Shown in pieces: positions 32,266 to 40,787 of a stretch of DNA of 64,000 bases. The notes beneath the pieces are model-generated. The model saw nothing but the letters and a program-made list of their open reading frames with translations, was not told the origin of the DNA and did not search any database. The position numbers were made by a program, and so were the translations under genes. Source of the DNA: JAEZHK01 sp040768845 (lineage in GTDB: Bacteria > Bacillota > Clostridia > Christensenellales > Aristaeellaceae); NCBI GenBank assembly GCA_040768845.1, contig JAXGME010000003.1, forward strand, positions 62,001 to 126,000. Reading direction: 5' to 3'. The first letter of the stretch is position 1. Each line of letters opens with the position of its first letter.

Positions 32266-32810
32266 TCCGGCCGGTACTCGTTGAGCATTTTGTGCCACCG
32301 GAAAAACAGGGCCTGGCTGTCCGCGTAGGAGATGGAGCGCATGTCCCACACGATGTTGGCGTTGCCCGGCCGGCGCTTGGTGTCCAGCAGCGGGTTCTTC
32401 GCGCCGGGGGCCACATCCAGCAGAAAGTTGTAGCCGGAAACGAAGGTCAGCTCAAAGCCCTGGTCCTCCAGGTCCACCGAGAGCGTGTAGCCCTGGCCGC
32501 CCTTTTTGCCAAAGCCCAGGATGCCCGCCGCGCCCTCGGAGGCGATCTTCTCGTCCCGGAGCCGCGCGCGGCAGTGGTCGTAGCGCTGGACGGAAAAATC
32601 CTCCTCGTCGCCGGGACCGGGGCCGCAGAACAGGTAGACCCCCTTCGGGCTCAGGCCGACGCCCTTAAACCCGCCGCCGAATTGTACGAAGAGCGCGTTG
32701 TCCAGCTTCAGATCGCGGTGCGCCTCGGCAAAGGCGAGGCGCTTGTCCTCAAGCTGCTGAAGGCTGAGCTTGCGCGCCTTCTCGTTTTCGTTTCCGCCCA
32801 AGAATGCCAT
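32262..32810 (-). CDS. Protein of unknown function
   Basis: A 182-residue soluble protein starting at ATG 32810 (MAFLGGNENEKARKLSL) behind GGGTGG. It has a helical N-terminus (LQQLEDKRLAFAEAHRDL) and a beta-rich core (FGKKGGQGYTLSVDLEDQGF, YNFLLDVAPGAKNPLLD). I recognise no family. The long upstream extension of the frame overlaps mutY and is not used. Its TAG stop lies in the CTAG end of repeat copy B. Confidence 0.7.
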   Translation of the reverse strand: MAFLGGNENEKARKLSLQQLEDKRLAFAEAHRDLKLDNALFVQFGGGFKGVGLSPKGVYLFCGPGPGDEEDFSVQRYDHCRARLRDEKIASEGAAGILGFGKKGGQGYTLSVDLEDQGFELTFVSGYNFLLDVAPGAKNPLLDTKRRPGNANIVWDMRSISYADSQALFFRWHKMLNEYRPD

Positions 32811-32859
32811 ACCATTCCACCCTTTCCGTTCCTCGCGGCGGCGCGTGGGCCGCCTCCGG

Positions 32860-33900
32860 TTATCCCCTGCGCCCGGCCGTCTCCAGCGTCCTGAGCGCGG
32901 TTTCGCGAAATGCCCTGAGCGCCGTGGGGAAGGGCAGCGCGCGGAGCGCCGCCGCATCCACAAATTCGCCCTCGCCGGCGCCGCCCGCCTCGCAGGCCCA
33001 GCCCTCCATTTGCCAGACGAGGTGGGTAAACACGTGTCTGGCGGTGCCCGCCGCGCTCAGGCGCTCCGGCTCGACGCCGATCTCCCGGAGGGCGGCGCGC
33101 ACCTCCGCCTCGGTGCGCGCGCCCGGAAACCCGGGGAATTCGTACAGCCCGGGCAGGAGCCCGTCCTCCGGACGGCGGCGCACCAGCACCGCGTTCCCGC
33201 AAAATACCAGCGCCACGGCCCGCTGCTGGACGCGCTTGTCCGCCCGGGGCGGCAGCACCGGGAGGCTCCGGGCATCCCCGGCGCCAAAGGCGTCGCAGAA
33301 GGCGCGCACGGGGCAGCCGGCGCAATCGGGCTTCGGCGCGCAGACGAGCGCGCCCAGCCCCATCAGCGCCTGATTGAAGTCACCGGGCCGCTCTAGGCTC
33401 ATCGCGCCCAGCGACGCCTCGCGCAGCGCGCGCCGTCCTTCCGGCGAGGCCGCCGGAACGCGCACGCCGAAGACGCGGCTGAGCACCCGGATCTGATTGC
33501 CGTCGATGGCGGGTTCCGTCAGGCCAAAGGCGATGGACGCGATGGCGCCTGCCGTGTATTCGCCCACGCCGGGCAGTTCCAGAAGGCCGCGCCTGTCCCG
33601 CGGGAAGCCGCCCGCCTCCGCCACCCGCCTGGCTGCCTTCATCAGGTTGCGCGCCCGGGAATAGTAACCCAGGCCCTCCCACAGCTTGAGCACCTCCACC
33701 GGGTCCGCCCCGGCCAGCGCCTCCACCGTGGGAAAGCGGGCCAAGAACGCGCGGTAGTAGGGGATCACCGTTTCGGCGCGGGTCTGCTGCAGCATGATCT
33801 CGGAAAGCCAGATCCGGTACGGGTCCTTCTCGCCCCGCCAGGGAAGATCCCGGGCGTTTTGGTCGTGCCACCGCATCAGCGCGCGCGTAAACTCGGTCAA
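32860..33900 (-). CDS. mutY: A/G-specific adenine DNA glycosylase
   Basis: A 346-residue enzyme. It starts at TTG 33900, which overlaps the TGA of the upstream LysM-like gene and has GGAGGAAG upstream. The catalytic Glu is in LSEIMLQQTRAETVIPYY, the helix-hairpin-helix is LPGVGEYTAGAIAS, the Asp is in AIDGNQIRVLSR, and the 4Fe-4S loop C-x6-C-x2-C-x5-C is CAPKPDCAGCPVRAFC. A C-terminal NUDIX-like 8-oxoG recognition domain follows. It removes A opposite 8-oxoG. Confidence 0.94.
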   Translation of the reverse strand: MTEFTRALMRWHDQNARDLPWRGEKDPYRIWLSEIMLQQTRAETVIPYYRAFLARFPTVEALAGADPVEVLKLWEGLGYYSRARNLMKAARRVAEAGGFPRDRRGLLELPGVGEYTAGAIASIAFGLTEPAIDGNQIRVLSRVFGVRVPAASPEGRRALREASLGAMSLERPGDFNQALMGLGALVCAPKPDCAGCPVRAFCDAFGAGDARSLPVLPPRADKRVQQRAVALVFCGNAVLVRRRPEDGLLPGLYEFPGFPGARTEAEVRAALREIGVEPERLSAAGTARHVFTHLVWQMEGWACEAGGAGEGEFVDAAALRALPFPTALRAFRETALRTLETAGRRG

Positions 33901-34118
33901 ATGTCTTCCTCCCGGGCCGTTTTGTCCAGCGCCTGAACCGGGCAGATGAAGTCGTCCGTCCGGCAAAAATCGCCCTCGGGCACCCGGATCACGCGGCCCG
34001 GCATCAGCCACGCGGGGCTGAAAAGCCGGTTGGCGCGCATGAGCATGCAGCCCGGAACGCCCAGCCTGGCGGACAGCGCGTCCAGCCCCTCGCCGTCTTG
34101 CACGATGTCCTCCCGCAA
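33897..34118 (-). CDS. Small LysM-like protein
   Basis: A 73-residue protein. TTG 34118 is chosen because GGGGAGGTG is 6-9 bases upstream. The core (VQDGEGLDALSARLGVPG, then NRLFSPAWLMPGRVIRVP) is a LysM-like fold that binds glycan chains, followed by a short tail with two Cys. No signal peptide is seen. It overlaps mutY by 4 bases and follows the CapA-like gene. Confidence 0.65.
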   Translation of the reverse strand: MREDIVQDGEGLDALSARLGVPGCMLMRANRLFSPAWLMPGRVIRVPEGDFCRTDDFICPVQALDKTAREEDI

Positions 34119-34150
34119 TTGACACACCTCCCCGGGGGAAGGTATGCGCG

Positions 34151-35524
34151 TCAGTTTTGGGCGATGCGCGCCGAGTCGCCGATCAGGTTTTTCAGCTCGT
34201 TCCACACCTGCTTGACGCGGTTGAACACGTCGTCGCCCATGGCGTCGGGCCTGTTTTCGATGATGTCGCCGCAGGGAACCACCCGGTAGTCGTAGCCCGA
34301 GCCCTTTTTTACGCGCCATACGTACACCGGCACGTAGCGCGGGTTCGCGGCCGTGACCACGCCGGAGCCGTCGTCCACCAGCGTGAATTCAAAGATGATG
34401 CCGCTGTCGCTGTAGCGGGCGCGCTGGTCGCTCAGGAAATTGCCCATGGAAAAGACCACCAGCGCGCTGCGCTCGTTCCCGTCGGCGTCCTTCGCGGTCA
34501 CGGTGCCGATGGTCTGCACCACGTGGGGATGGCCGCCGATGATCATGTCCGCGCCGGCGGCGACCAGCTTCTTCGCCAGATCCTTCTGCGACCCGGTCAC
34601 GCCGCGCTCGTACTCGTCGCCCCAGTGCATGTACACCACCACGAATTCCGCGCCCGCGGCCCGAAGCGCCGCGATGTCCTTTTTGGGGCTGGAATTGCGC
34701 GTGGTGCGCAGGCCGTAAATGGTGGCCTCGGGGTCGGAGCTGTTTTCCAGGTTGTTGGTGGACACGGTGTAGTTTGTGACGCCCATCCGGATGCCGTTGA
34801 CGGACACCACCTTGGGCGTGTCGTATTCCTCCTGGGTGCGGTAGGCGCCCACGTGGTCAATGCCTACCTTTTCCACGTTGTCGATCTGGCGCTTGAGCCC
34901 GTCAAAAAAGGTGTCCAGCGCATGGTTGTTGGCCAGCGTCAGCATGTCCACGCCGCTGTCCTTCAGCGCGTACAGAAGGTGCGGCGGCGTGTTGAACTGG
35001 GGGTAGAACCTGTAGCCGCGGCTGCCCTTGCCGCCCATGGGGCCGTCCACGTTGCCCACGGTGTAATCCGCCTTGGACAGCGAATCCCGGATCTGCGCGA
35101 AGTAGGGCGAAAAGTCAAACGTCTTTTCGGCGTCGTCGTAGGCGGTGTCGTACAGCGGCTCGTGGATGATGATGTCGCCGAAGGAGCGGATCACCGCCTC
35201 GCGCTTGGCGCCGGTGGGCGCGGCGGCATCGCCCACGTCCGCCTCCACGTCCACGCGCTCGTCGGGCGCGTTGGCGGAGGCGTCGCCGCCCGCCTCGCCC
35301 GGGTCCTCCTCCGGCGCGGCGGTGGGTTCCGCCGACGCGGAGGCTTCCGGAGCCGCCTGGGTCGTCTGCGGGATTCCGGCCGCGGCGGGGACGCTGCGGT
35401 CGGCCATGTTCCGGCGGATCAGCACGACGCAAACCACGGCAATCAGAACGAGCGCCGCCAAAAAAGACGCCAGCCGGATCTTGCGGGGCAGCGCCCGATA
35501 GCCGCGCCGCCTGTTTGAACGCAT
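34151..35524 (-). CDS. CapA-family (poly-gamma-glutamate synthesis-like) protein
   Basis: A 457-residue protein with a basic N-terminus, one membrane anchor (LASFLAALVLIAVVCVVLI) and an Ala/Glu/Ser/Pro linker. The outer domain has the PGA_cap metallophosphatase-like fold: IRSFGDIIIHEP, YTVGNVDGPMGG, LTLANNHALDTFFDGL, VVYMHWGDEYE and IIGGHPHVVQTIG. CapA proteins take part in poly-gamma-glutamate or wall polymer assembly; no capB/capC is present here, so the role is open. ATG 35524 has GGAG upstream. An extended -10 promoter lies at 35556-35564. Confidence 0.88.
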   Translation of the reverse strand: MRSNRRRGYRALPRKIRLASFLAALVLIAVVCVVLIRRNMADRSVPAAAGIPQTTQAAPEASASAEPTAAPEEDPGEAGGDASANAPDERVDVEADVGDAAAPTGAKREAVIRSFGDIIIHEPLYDTAYDDAEKTFDFSPYFAQIRDSLSKADYTVGNVDGPMGGKGSRGYRFYPQFNTPPHLLYALKDSGVDMLTLANNHALDTFFDGLKRQIDNVEKVGIDHVGAYRTQEEYDTPKVVSVNGIRMGVTNYTVSTNNLENSSDPEATIYGLRTTRNSSPKKDIAALRAAGAEFVVVYMHWGDEYERGVTGSQKDLAKKLVAAGADMIIGGHPHVVQTIGTVTAKDADGNERSALVVFSMGNFLSDQRARYSDSGIIFEFTLVDDGSGVVTAANPRYVPVYVWRVKKGSGYDYRVVPCGDIIENRPDAMGDDVFNRVKQVWNELKNLIGDSARIAQN

Positions 35525-35555
35525 TGGATCAACTCCATAACCGAGGATTACCCGC

Positions 35556-35564
35556 ATTATATCA
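35556..35564 (-). promoter_or_regulatory. Extended -10 promoter of the CapA-like gene
   Basis: On the minus strand, TGATATAAT (TG-n-TATAAT), about 35 bases upstream of the start, with no good -35. Confidence 0.6.
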
Positions 35565-35690
35565 CAAACGCCCGGATTTGCATATACCGCACAAAGGCCG
35601 CTCCGGCGCTCCTGCCGCAAAAAAAGCGTCCTATATAAACCGTTCCGATTATTATGAAACAATATCCAGGGCTTTTGCGTCCAACCGATA

Positions 35691-35719
35691 TTGACTGGAG
35701 GTGTGATTTGTTGTACACT
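35691..35719 (+). promoter_or_regulatory. Sigma-A promoter of the Cys/His-repeat protein gene
   Basis: TTGACT (35691-35696), a 17-base spacer, and TACACT (35714-35719), leaving an untranslated leader of about 90 bases before ATG 35819. The rest of 35525-35818 holds only this and the divergent capA promoter. Confidence 0.7.
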
Positions 35720-35818
35720 TTTCAGGACGAAGCGCGTTTCTGCGCTCGGTTGAAATTTTTGATCCGTTCGATGCGCACGTCTTCTGACAAGGGGCACGCG
35801 AGAAAAGGTGGTTGAACA

Positions 35819-38068
35819 ATGGCAACAAAGCAATTCGGCAAGTTGAAGTTGCACTGGTCGAAGCGCGGCATCGCATTCAAATGGGGCGATGGGGAGATTC
35901 ACCGCCTTTCCTTCGAGCGCCCGAAAGCCGGAGAAGACGGCCAGCCCGCGGACGGCTACGGCGCGGACGACCGGGCGTACGGCGACTACGGGCGCGGGTA
36001 CGACCAGGACCGGTATTACGCGCCCGAGGAGGGCGCCTATCCCCGGCAGGACGGCTATGACGGCGGATACTACCCGGACGAGGACACCCCGGCCGGGCGT
36101 TACGATGTGCTGTACAAGAGCGACTGGCTGACATGGCTGATGCTGGTGGTCCTGCCGCCGCTGGGCATCTGGCTTCTGTGGCGGCGCGAGCGGCTCGAGC
36201 CCCGGATGCGCATGATCGTCTCCGGCGTGTCGGCGGTCTGGTTCATCGTGCTGCTGGTGTGGCTCTTCTCCGCCATGTTCGGCCGCGGCGCGGACCAGAC
36301 GGTCGGCGTGGGCAACGTTCAGGCGCCGGAGACCATCCTCGTCGGCGCGACGGCCACCCCTTCCCCCACCGACATCGTCACCGGCGACCTTACCCCGGAC
36401 GCCGCCTCCGACGAAACCCCCGCGCCCGCGGACGCCCAGGCGACGCCCAGGCCGGACGGCGGCACCGTCAACAACGGCACGGACGTCATCAACGCCCCTT
36501 CCACCGGCGACGACAGTACGCCCGGCGCCACCGACGATCCGGACACCACCTACGTCTGGTCCGCCAACGCCGACAGCTACTACCACAAGACCGATACCTG
36601 CACCAACATCACCGGCCAGCCCACGAAGGTTTCGGTGGACATCGCCATCGGCCGCGGCCAGGTGGCCTGCCCGGTGTGCTACGGCGAGCAGGCCAGCGGC
36701 ACCACCTACTATGGCAACAAGGGCGGCAAGTACTACCACGTGAAGTCCGACTGCTCAGGCATGAAAAACGCCCAGGTGGTCACCAAGACCCAGGCGCAGA
36801 AGGCGGGCCTCAAGCCCTGCCCGGTGTGCATCGGCTCCTACTTCGCCACCAAGGGCGGCAAGTACTACCACACCAAGTCCAACTGCTCGGGCATGAAAAA
36901 CGCGCAGCGGGTTACCAAGGACAAGGCGGAGGCGGCGGGCCTTAAGCCCTGCCCGGTGTGCGTCAAAAAGACGAGCTCCAGCAAGTCCAGCACCAGCACC
37001 AAGACCACGTCGTATTACAGCACGACGGGCGGCAAGTACTACCACGTGAACCCCACCTGTTCGGGCATGAAAAACGCGCGGAAGGTGACGTTGGCCACCG
37101 CCAAGAAGCGCGGCCAGAAGCCCTGCCCGGTGTGCATCGGCTCGAAGTCGACTTCCTCCACCGTCTACTACGCCACCACGGCGGGCAAGTACTACCACAC
37201 CAAGGCCAACTGCTCGGGCATGAAAAATGCCCGAAAGATCACGCTGGCCACGGCCAAGGCCAAGGGCAAAAAGCCCTGCCCCGTGTGCGTCAAGACGGAG
37301 AAGACCACCTACGTCTACGCCACCACGGCGGGCAAGTATTACCACTCCAAGTCCAACTGCTCGGGCATGAAAAACGCCCAGAAGGTGACGCTGGCGGCCG
37401 CCAAGAAGGCGGGCAAGACCGCCTGCCCGGTGTGCATGAAGTCCAGCAGCACCACCTACTACTACTCCACTGTGGGTGGCAAGTACTACCACGCGAAGTC
37501 CAACTGCTCGGGCATGAAAAACGCCACCAAGGTGACGCTGGCCACCGCCAAGAAGCGCGGCCAGACGCCCTGCCCGGTATGCCTCACCAAGCAGGCCAAG
37601 AGCGCGGCGGAGGCCAAGACATACGTCTACGCCACCACCGGCGGCAAGTACTACCACTCCAAGTCCAACTGCTCGGGCATGAAAAACGCGCGGAAGGTGA
37701 CGCTGGCTTCGGCCAAGAAGGCGGGCAAGACCGCCTGCCCGGTGTGCATGAAGTCCAAGTCCTCGACCTCCGGCACCTACGTGTATTCGACGCTCAGCGG
37801 CAAGTACTACCATAAGAAGGGCTGTTCCACCTCCGACGCGGACGGCTCCAAGAAGGTGGCGCTGGCCACCGCCAAGAAGTACGGCAAGACGCCCTGCCCG
37901 GTGTGCTTCAAGAGCGAAACCGTCTACGTGTACGTGACGCCCGCGGGCCTCAAGTACCACAGCAAGGTGGATTGCAGCGGCATCCACAACACGATGAAGA
38001 TCACCCTCAAGACCGCGCTGGCCCGCAAGTACGTGCGCTGCACCGTGTGCGACGCGCCGAAACCCTGA
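35819..38068 (+). CDS. Membrane protein with ten tandem Cys/His repeats
   Basis: A 749-residue protein. About 100 cytosolic residues (basic, then Tyr/Gly/Asp-rich) precede two membrane helices (LTWLMLVVLPPLGIWLLW and IVSGVSAVWFIVLLVWLF). A Thr/Pro/Asp-rich linker and ten repeats of about 45-50 residues follow to the end. The repeat reads GGKYYHxKSNCSGMKNAxKV, then TLATAKKxGKxPCPVC; each has a His, a first Cys and a closing CPVC, a plausible metal site. Repeats 1, 9 and 10 diverge. Single units of this kind end many Firmicute nucleases and lipoproteins; a ten-copy array is unusual. The function is unknown. Cell-wall or metal binding outside the cell is inferred from topology. Confidence 0.85.
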   Translation: MATKQFGKLKLHWSKRGIAFKWGDGEIHRLSFERPKAGEDGQPADGYGADDRAYGDYGRGYDQDRYYAPEEGAYPRQDGYDGGYYPDEDTPAGRYDVLYKSDWLTWLMLVVLPPLGIWLLWRRERLEPRMRMIVSGVSAVWFIVLLVWLFSAMFGRGADQTVGVGNVQAPETILVGATATPSPTDIVTGDLTPDAASDETPAPADAQATPRPDGGTVNNGTDVINAPSTGDDSTPGATDDPDTTYVWSANADSYYHKTDTCTNITGQPTKVSVDIAIGRGQVACPVCYGEQASGTTYYGNKGGKYYHVKSDCSGMKNAQVVTKTQAQKAGLKPCPVCIGSYFATKGGKYYHTKSNCSGMKNAQRVTKDKAEAAGLKPCPVCVKKTSSSKSSTSTKTTSYYSTTGGKYYHVNPTCSGMKNARKVTLATAKKRGQKPCPVCIGSKSTSSTVYYATTAGKYYHTKANCSGMKNARKITLATAKAKGKKPCPVCVKTEKTTYVYATTAGKYYHSKSNCSGMKNAQKVTLAAAKKAGKTACPVCMKSSSTTYYYSTVGGKYYHAKSNCSGMKNATKVTLATAKKRGQTPCPVCLTKQAKSAAEAKTYVYATTGGKYYHSKSNCSGMKNARKVTLASAKKAGKTACPVCMKSKSSTSGTYVYSTLSGKYYHKKGCSTSDADGSKKVALATAKKYGKTPCPVCFKSETVYVYVTPAGLKYHSKVDCSGIHNTMKITLKTALARKYVRCTVCDAPKP
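36549..38058 (+). repeat. Ten coding tandem repeats (about 130-150 bp each)
   Basis: The DNA encoding the Cys/His units is itself repetitive, with GGCAAGTACTACCAC, CTCGGGCATGAAAAACGC and CCCTGCCCGGTGTGC recurring. This makes the segment prone to recombination and copy-number change. Confidence 0.8.
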
Positions 38069-38100
38069 GCGGGCACCGGCAGGAGCCGGAGGGCAAAAAG

Positions 38101-38140
38101 GGGCCGCCGAACCGGGAAACCCGGTTCGGCGGCCCTTTTA
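38101..38140. terminator. Bidirectional terminator between repeat-protein gene and potD
   Basis: A perfect 16-bp stem (38101-38116 with 38120-38135) with an AAA loop is followed by TTTTA on the plus strand and preceded by AAAAA, so it can serve both convergent genes. Confidence 0.9.
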
Positions 38141-38151
38141 TCGGCGCGGGC

Positions 38152-39183
38152 TCAGCCGCGGATCTCCATCCAGATCTGGTCGTACTTCGCCATGTCCCCG
38201 GAGATGTCGTGGAAGAACTCGCAGCGGTCGATGACGTCCTGCGGCGGGTTGAGGGTGGCGTTGTTCTTTTCCTCGTCGGTCATTTCGTCCACCACGGCCT
38301 GGATGGGCGTGGAATAGTAGATGTACTCCATGTTCATGCGGGCGATGTCCGGGCGGCACATGAAGTTGATGAACTGCTCGGCCAGCGCCTTGTTCTTCGA
38401 ACCCTTGGGGATGCACATGCCGTCCACCCAGACGTTCGATCCCTCCTTGGGCACCACGTAGGCGAGATCCTCGGACTGGTCCATCGCGTACAGCGCGTCG
38501 CCGGACCAGACCACCGCCATGGGCGCCTCGCCGGCCACCATCTTGTCCTTCACCTCGTCCACCAGGTAGCCCTTCACGATGCCGTCGGCCTTCTGCTGGA
38601 TCAAAAGCGCCTTGGCCGCCTCCAGCGCCGCCTCGTCCCGGGTATTCATGGAGTAGCCCAGGTATTTCAGCGTAATGCCCAGGGAATCGCGGATGGAGTC
38701 CAGCATGAACACCGCCTTCTGGTTGGCGGGGTCAAAGATGGGCATCCACGAGTCGATCTCGCCCGGCATCATGGTGGTGTTGTACAGAAGGCCCACCGTG
38801 CCCCACATGTAGGGGACGGAATAGGCGCCCTCCGGGTCGTAGTCCGGCGTCCGGAGCCATTGGGAAACGCCCGCGGCGTTGGGGATGGCGGACATGTCCA
38901 GCTTTTCCAGCATGTCTTCCTTGATCATGCGCTCGATGATGTAGTCCGACGGAAAGATCACGTCGTAATCGCCCGCGCCGCTGGAGAGCCTGGCGTACAT
39001 CTCCTCGTTGGTGGTGAAGTTGGCGTACTTGACGGAGATCCCGGTCTCCTGTTCAAACATCGAAATGACCGATTCATCGATGTAGTCGTACCAGTTGTAC
39101 ACCGTGATCGTTCCCTCCGCCAGCGCGCCCGCGCCGAAAGACAGGGCCACAAGTACGAGAACCGCGGCAACGAGTTTTTTCAT
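38152..39183 (-). CDS. potD: Spermidine/putrescine ABC transporter substrate-binding protein
   Basis: A 343-residue exported protein with the signal MKKLVAAVLVLVALSFGAGA and cleavage after ALA. The mature start is ITVYNWYDYIDESVISMFEQ, a hallmark of PotD/PotF. YDVIFPSDYIIERMI and PYMWGTVGLLYN support polyamine binding. It is the last gene of the pot operon and ends before a bidirectional terminator. Confidence 0.93.
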   Translation of the reverse strand: MKKLVAAVLVLVALSFGAGALAEGTITVYNWYDYIDESVISMFEQETGISVKYANFTTNEEMYARLSSGAGDYDVIFPSDYIIERMIKEDMLEKLDMSAIPNAAGVSQWLRTPDYDPEGAYSVPYMWGTVGLLYNTTMMPGEIDSWMPIFDPANQKAVFMLDSIRDSLGITLKYLGYSMNTRDEAALEAAKALLIQQKADGIVKGYLVDEVKDKMVAGEAPMAVVWSGDALYAMDQSEDLAYVVPKEGSNVWVDGMCIPKGSKNKALAEQFINFMCRPDIARMNMEYIYYSTPIQAVVDEMTDEEKNNATLNPPQDVIDRCEFFHDISGDMAKYDQIWMEIRG

Positions 39184-39207
39184 CTCCCATACCTCCGTAA
39201 AGTGGAA

Positions 39208-39978
39208 TCAGGATACGTTTTCAAGCGCGGAGCGCTTGTTGACGATCAGAAGCAGCACCAGCACCACCAGGAACATCAGCGTGGACAGCGCGTAGATCGT
39301 GGGCTCGATGCCCTTGCGCGCGGCGGAGTAGATGATGATGGACAGGTTCCTGTCGGTGTTGGACGTAAAGTAGCTGATTACGAAGTCGTCCAGCGACATG
39401 GTGAAGGCGAGCAGCGCGCCGGTCACCACGCCGGGCATGATCTGCGGCAGGATTACCTTCAGCACCGCCCGCATCGGCGTGCAGCCCAGGTCCAGCGCCG
39501 CCTCGTAGAGGTTCACGTTCATCTGGCGCAGCTTGGGCATCACTGAAAACAGCACATAGGGCGTGTCAAAGGCGATGTGGGCCAGCAGCATCGTGCCGTA
39601 GCCCAGCGGAATCTTCATGAACACGAACATCAGCATCAGCGACACGCCCGTCACGATGTCCGGCGTGGTCATGGGCAGGTAGGAGATGTTCATGATCAGG
39701 CTGGCGCTCCGGGCGCGCATCGCGTGGATGCCGATGGCGGCCAGCGTGCCCAGCACCGTAGCCACCGCCGTGGCGATCAGCGCGATCAGGATGGTCATGT
39801 ACAGTACCTGCATGATGTCCGCCCGGGTGAAGAGCCGCTCGTACCACGTGAGCGAAAAGCCGCCCCACTTGGCGCGGGATTTCGAGGCGTTGAACGACAG
39901 GATGATCATCACCGCGATGGGGGAGTACAGAAAGGTGAGCAGAAGGCCCAGGTACGTACCCCGCAGGAACTTTCTCAC
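39208..39978 (-). CDS. potC: Spermidine/putrescine ABC transporter permease
   Basis: A 256-residue permease with six helices (YLGLLLTFLYSPIAVMIILS first) and the EAA-type loop ALDLGCTPMRAVLKVILPQI, as in PotC. Its start overlaps the potB stop by 4 bases. Confidence 0.92.
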   Translation of the reverse strand: MRKFLRGTYLGLLLTFLYSPIAVMIILSFNASKSRAKWGGFSLTWYERLFTRADIMQVLYMTILIALIATAVATVLGTLAAIGIHAMRARSASLIMNISYLPMTTPDIVTGVSLMLMFVFMKIPLGYGTMLLAHIAFDTPYVLFSVMPKLRQMNVNLYEAALDLGCTPMRAVLKVILPQIMPGVVTGALLAFTMSLDDFVISYFTSNTDRNLSIIIYSAARKGIEPTIYALSTLMFLVVLVLLLIVNKRSALENVS

Positions 39979-40787
39979 CAGGCGCCACTCCCTTCCTTTT
40001 TGGGATCAATCCGGTTCAGAAGCCCGATGGACGCGATGATCAGGATCATCATCACCAGCGAGAGCGCCGAACCGAAGTTCCAGTCGTTGGCTTCGAGGAA
40101 CTGGCGCTCGATGATGTCGCCAAAGAGCCAGAAGTTGCCGCTGCCCAGAAGGCGCGAGATGGCGAAGGTCGTCACCGCGGGCATGAAAACCATCGTAATC
40201 CCGGACACCACGCCCGGCATGGAAAGGGGCAGCACCACCCGGCGGAATACGTTGACCGGGTTCGCGCCCAGATCCTCCGCCGCCTCGATGATGCGCTCGT
40301 CCATCTTCTTGAGGGCCGTGTAGATCGGCAGGATCATGAACGGCACAAAGTTGTAGACCATGCCGGTCAATACCGCGCCCTCGGTGCCGATCATCGAAAG
40401 GGGCTGAAGCCCCAGCCGCTTGAGAATCTGGTTGATGATGCCGCTGTCCTCCATGAGGGACATCATCGCGTAGGTGCGCAAGAGGAAGTTCATCCACATC
40501 GGCAGCAGGATCAGCACGAACAGCGCCTGGTTTTTGGCGAAATCCTTGCTGGCCAGGAAGTAGGCGGCGGGGTATCCCAGGATCAGGCAGATGGCGGTGC
40601 AGTAGACCGCCAGGTACAGGCTCCGCCACAAAACGTTCAGGTAGGTGGGGGCCATGAACTTTTGCAGGTTGGCCAGCGTAAAGCCGGCATCGCCCCGGAA
40701 GGCAAAGTACACCACAAACAGCAGCGGCGCCACCGTGAACAGCGCCATCCACACCACGTAGGGCCCCGCGAAGGCGCTGCGCTTCAT
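39975..40787 (-). CDS. potB: Spermidine/putrescine ABC transporter permease
   Basis: A 270-residue permease with six helices and the loop AAEDLGANPVNVFRRVVLPL, as in PotB. It overlaps both potA and potC by 4 bases, so all subunits are translationally coupled. Confidence 0.92.
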   Translation of the reverse strand: MKRSAFAGPYVVWMALFTVAPLLFVVYFAFRGDAGFTLANLQKFMAPTYLNVLWRSLYLAVYCTAICLILGYPAAYFLASKDFAKNQALFVLILLPMWMNFLLRTYAMMSLMEDSGIINQILKRLGLQPLSMIGTEGAVLTGMVYNFVPFMILPIYTALKKMDERIIEAAEDLGANPVNVFRRVVLPLSMPGVVSGITMVFMPAVTTFAISRLLGSGNFWLFGDIIERQFLEANDWNFGSALSLVMMILIIASIGLLNRIDPKKEGSGAW

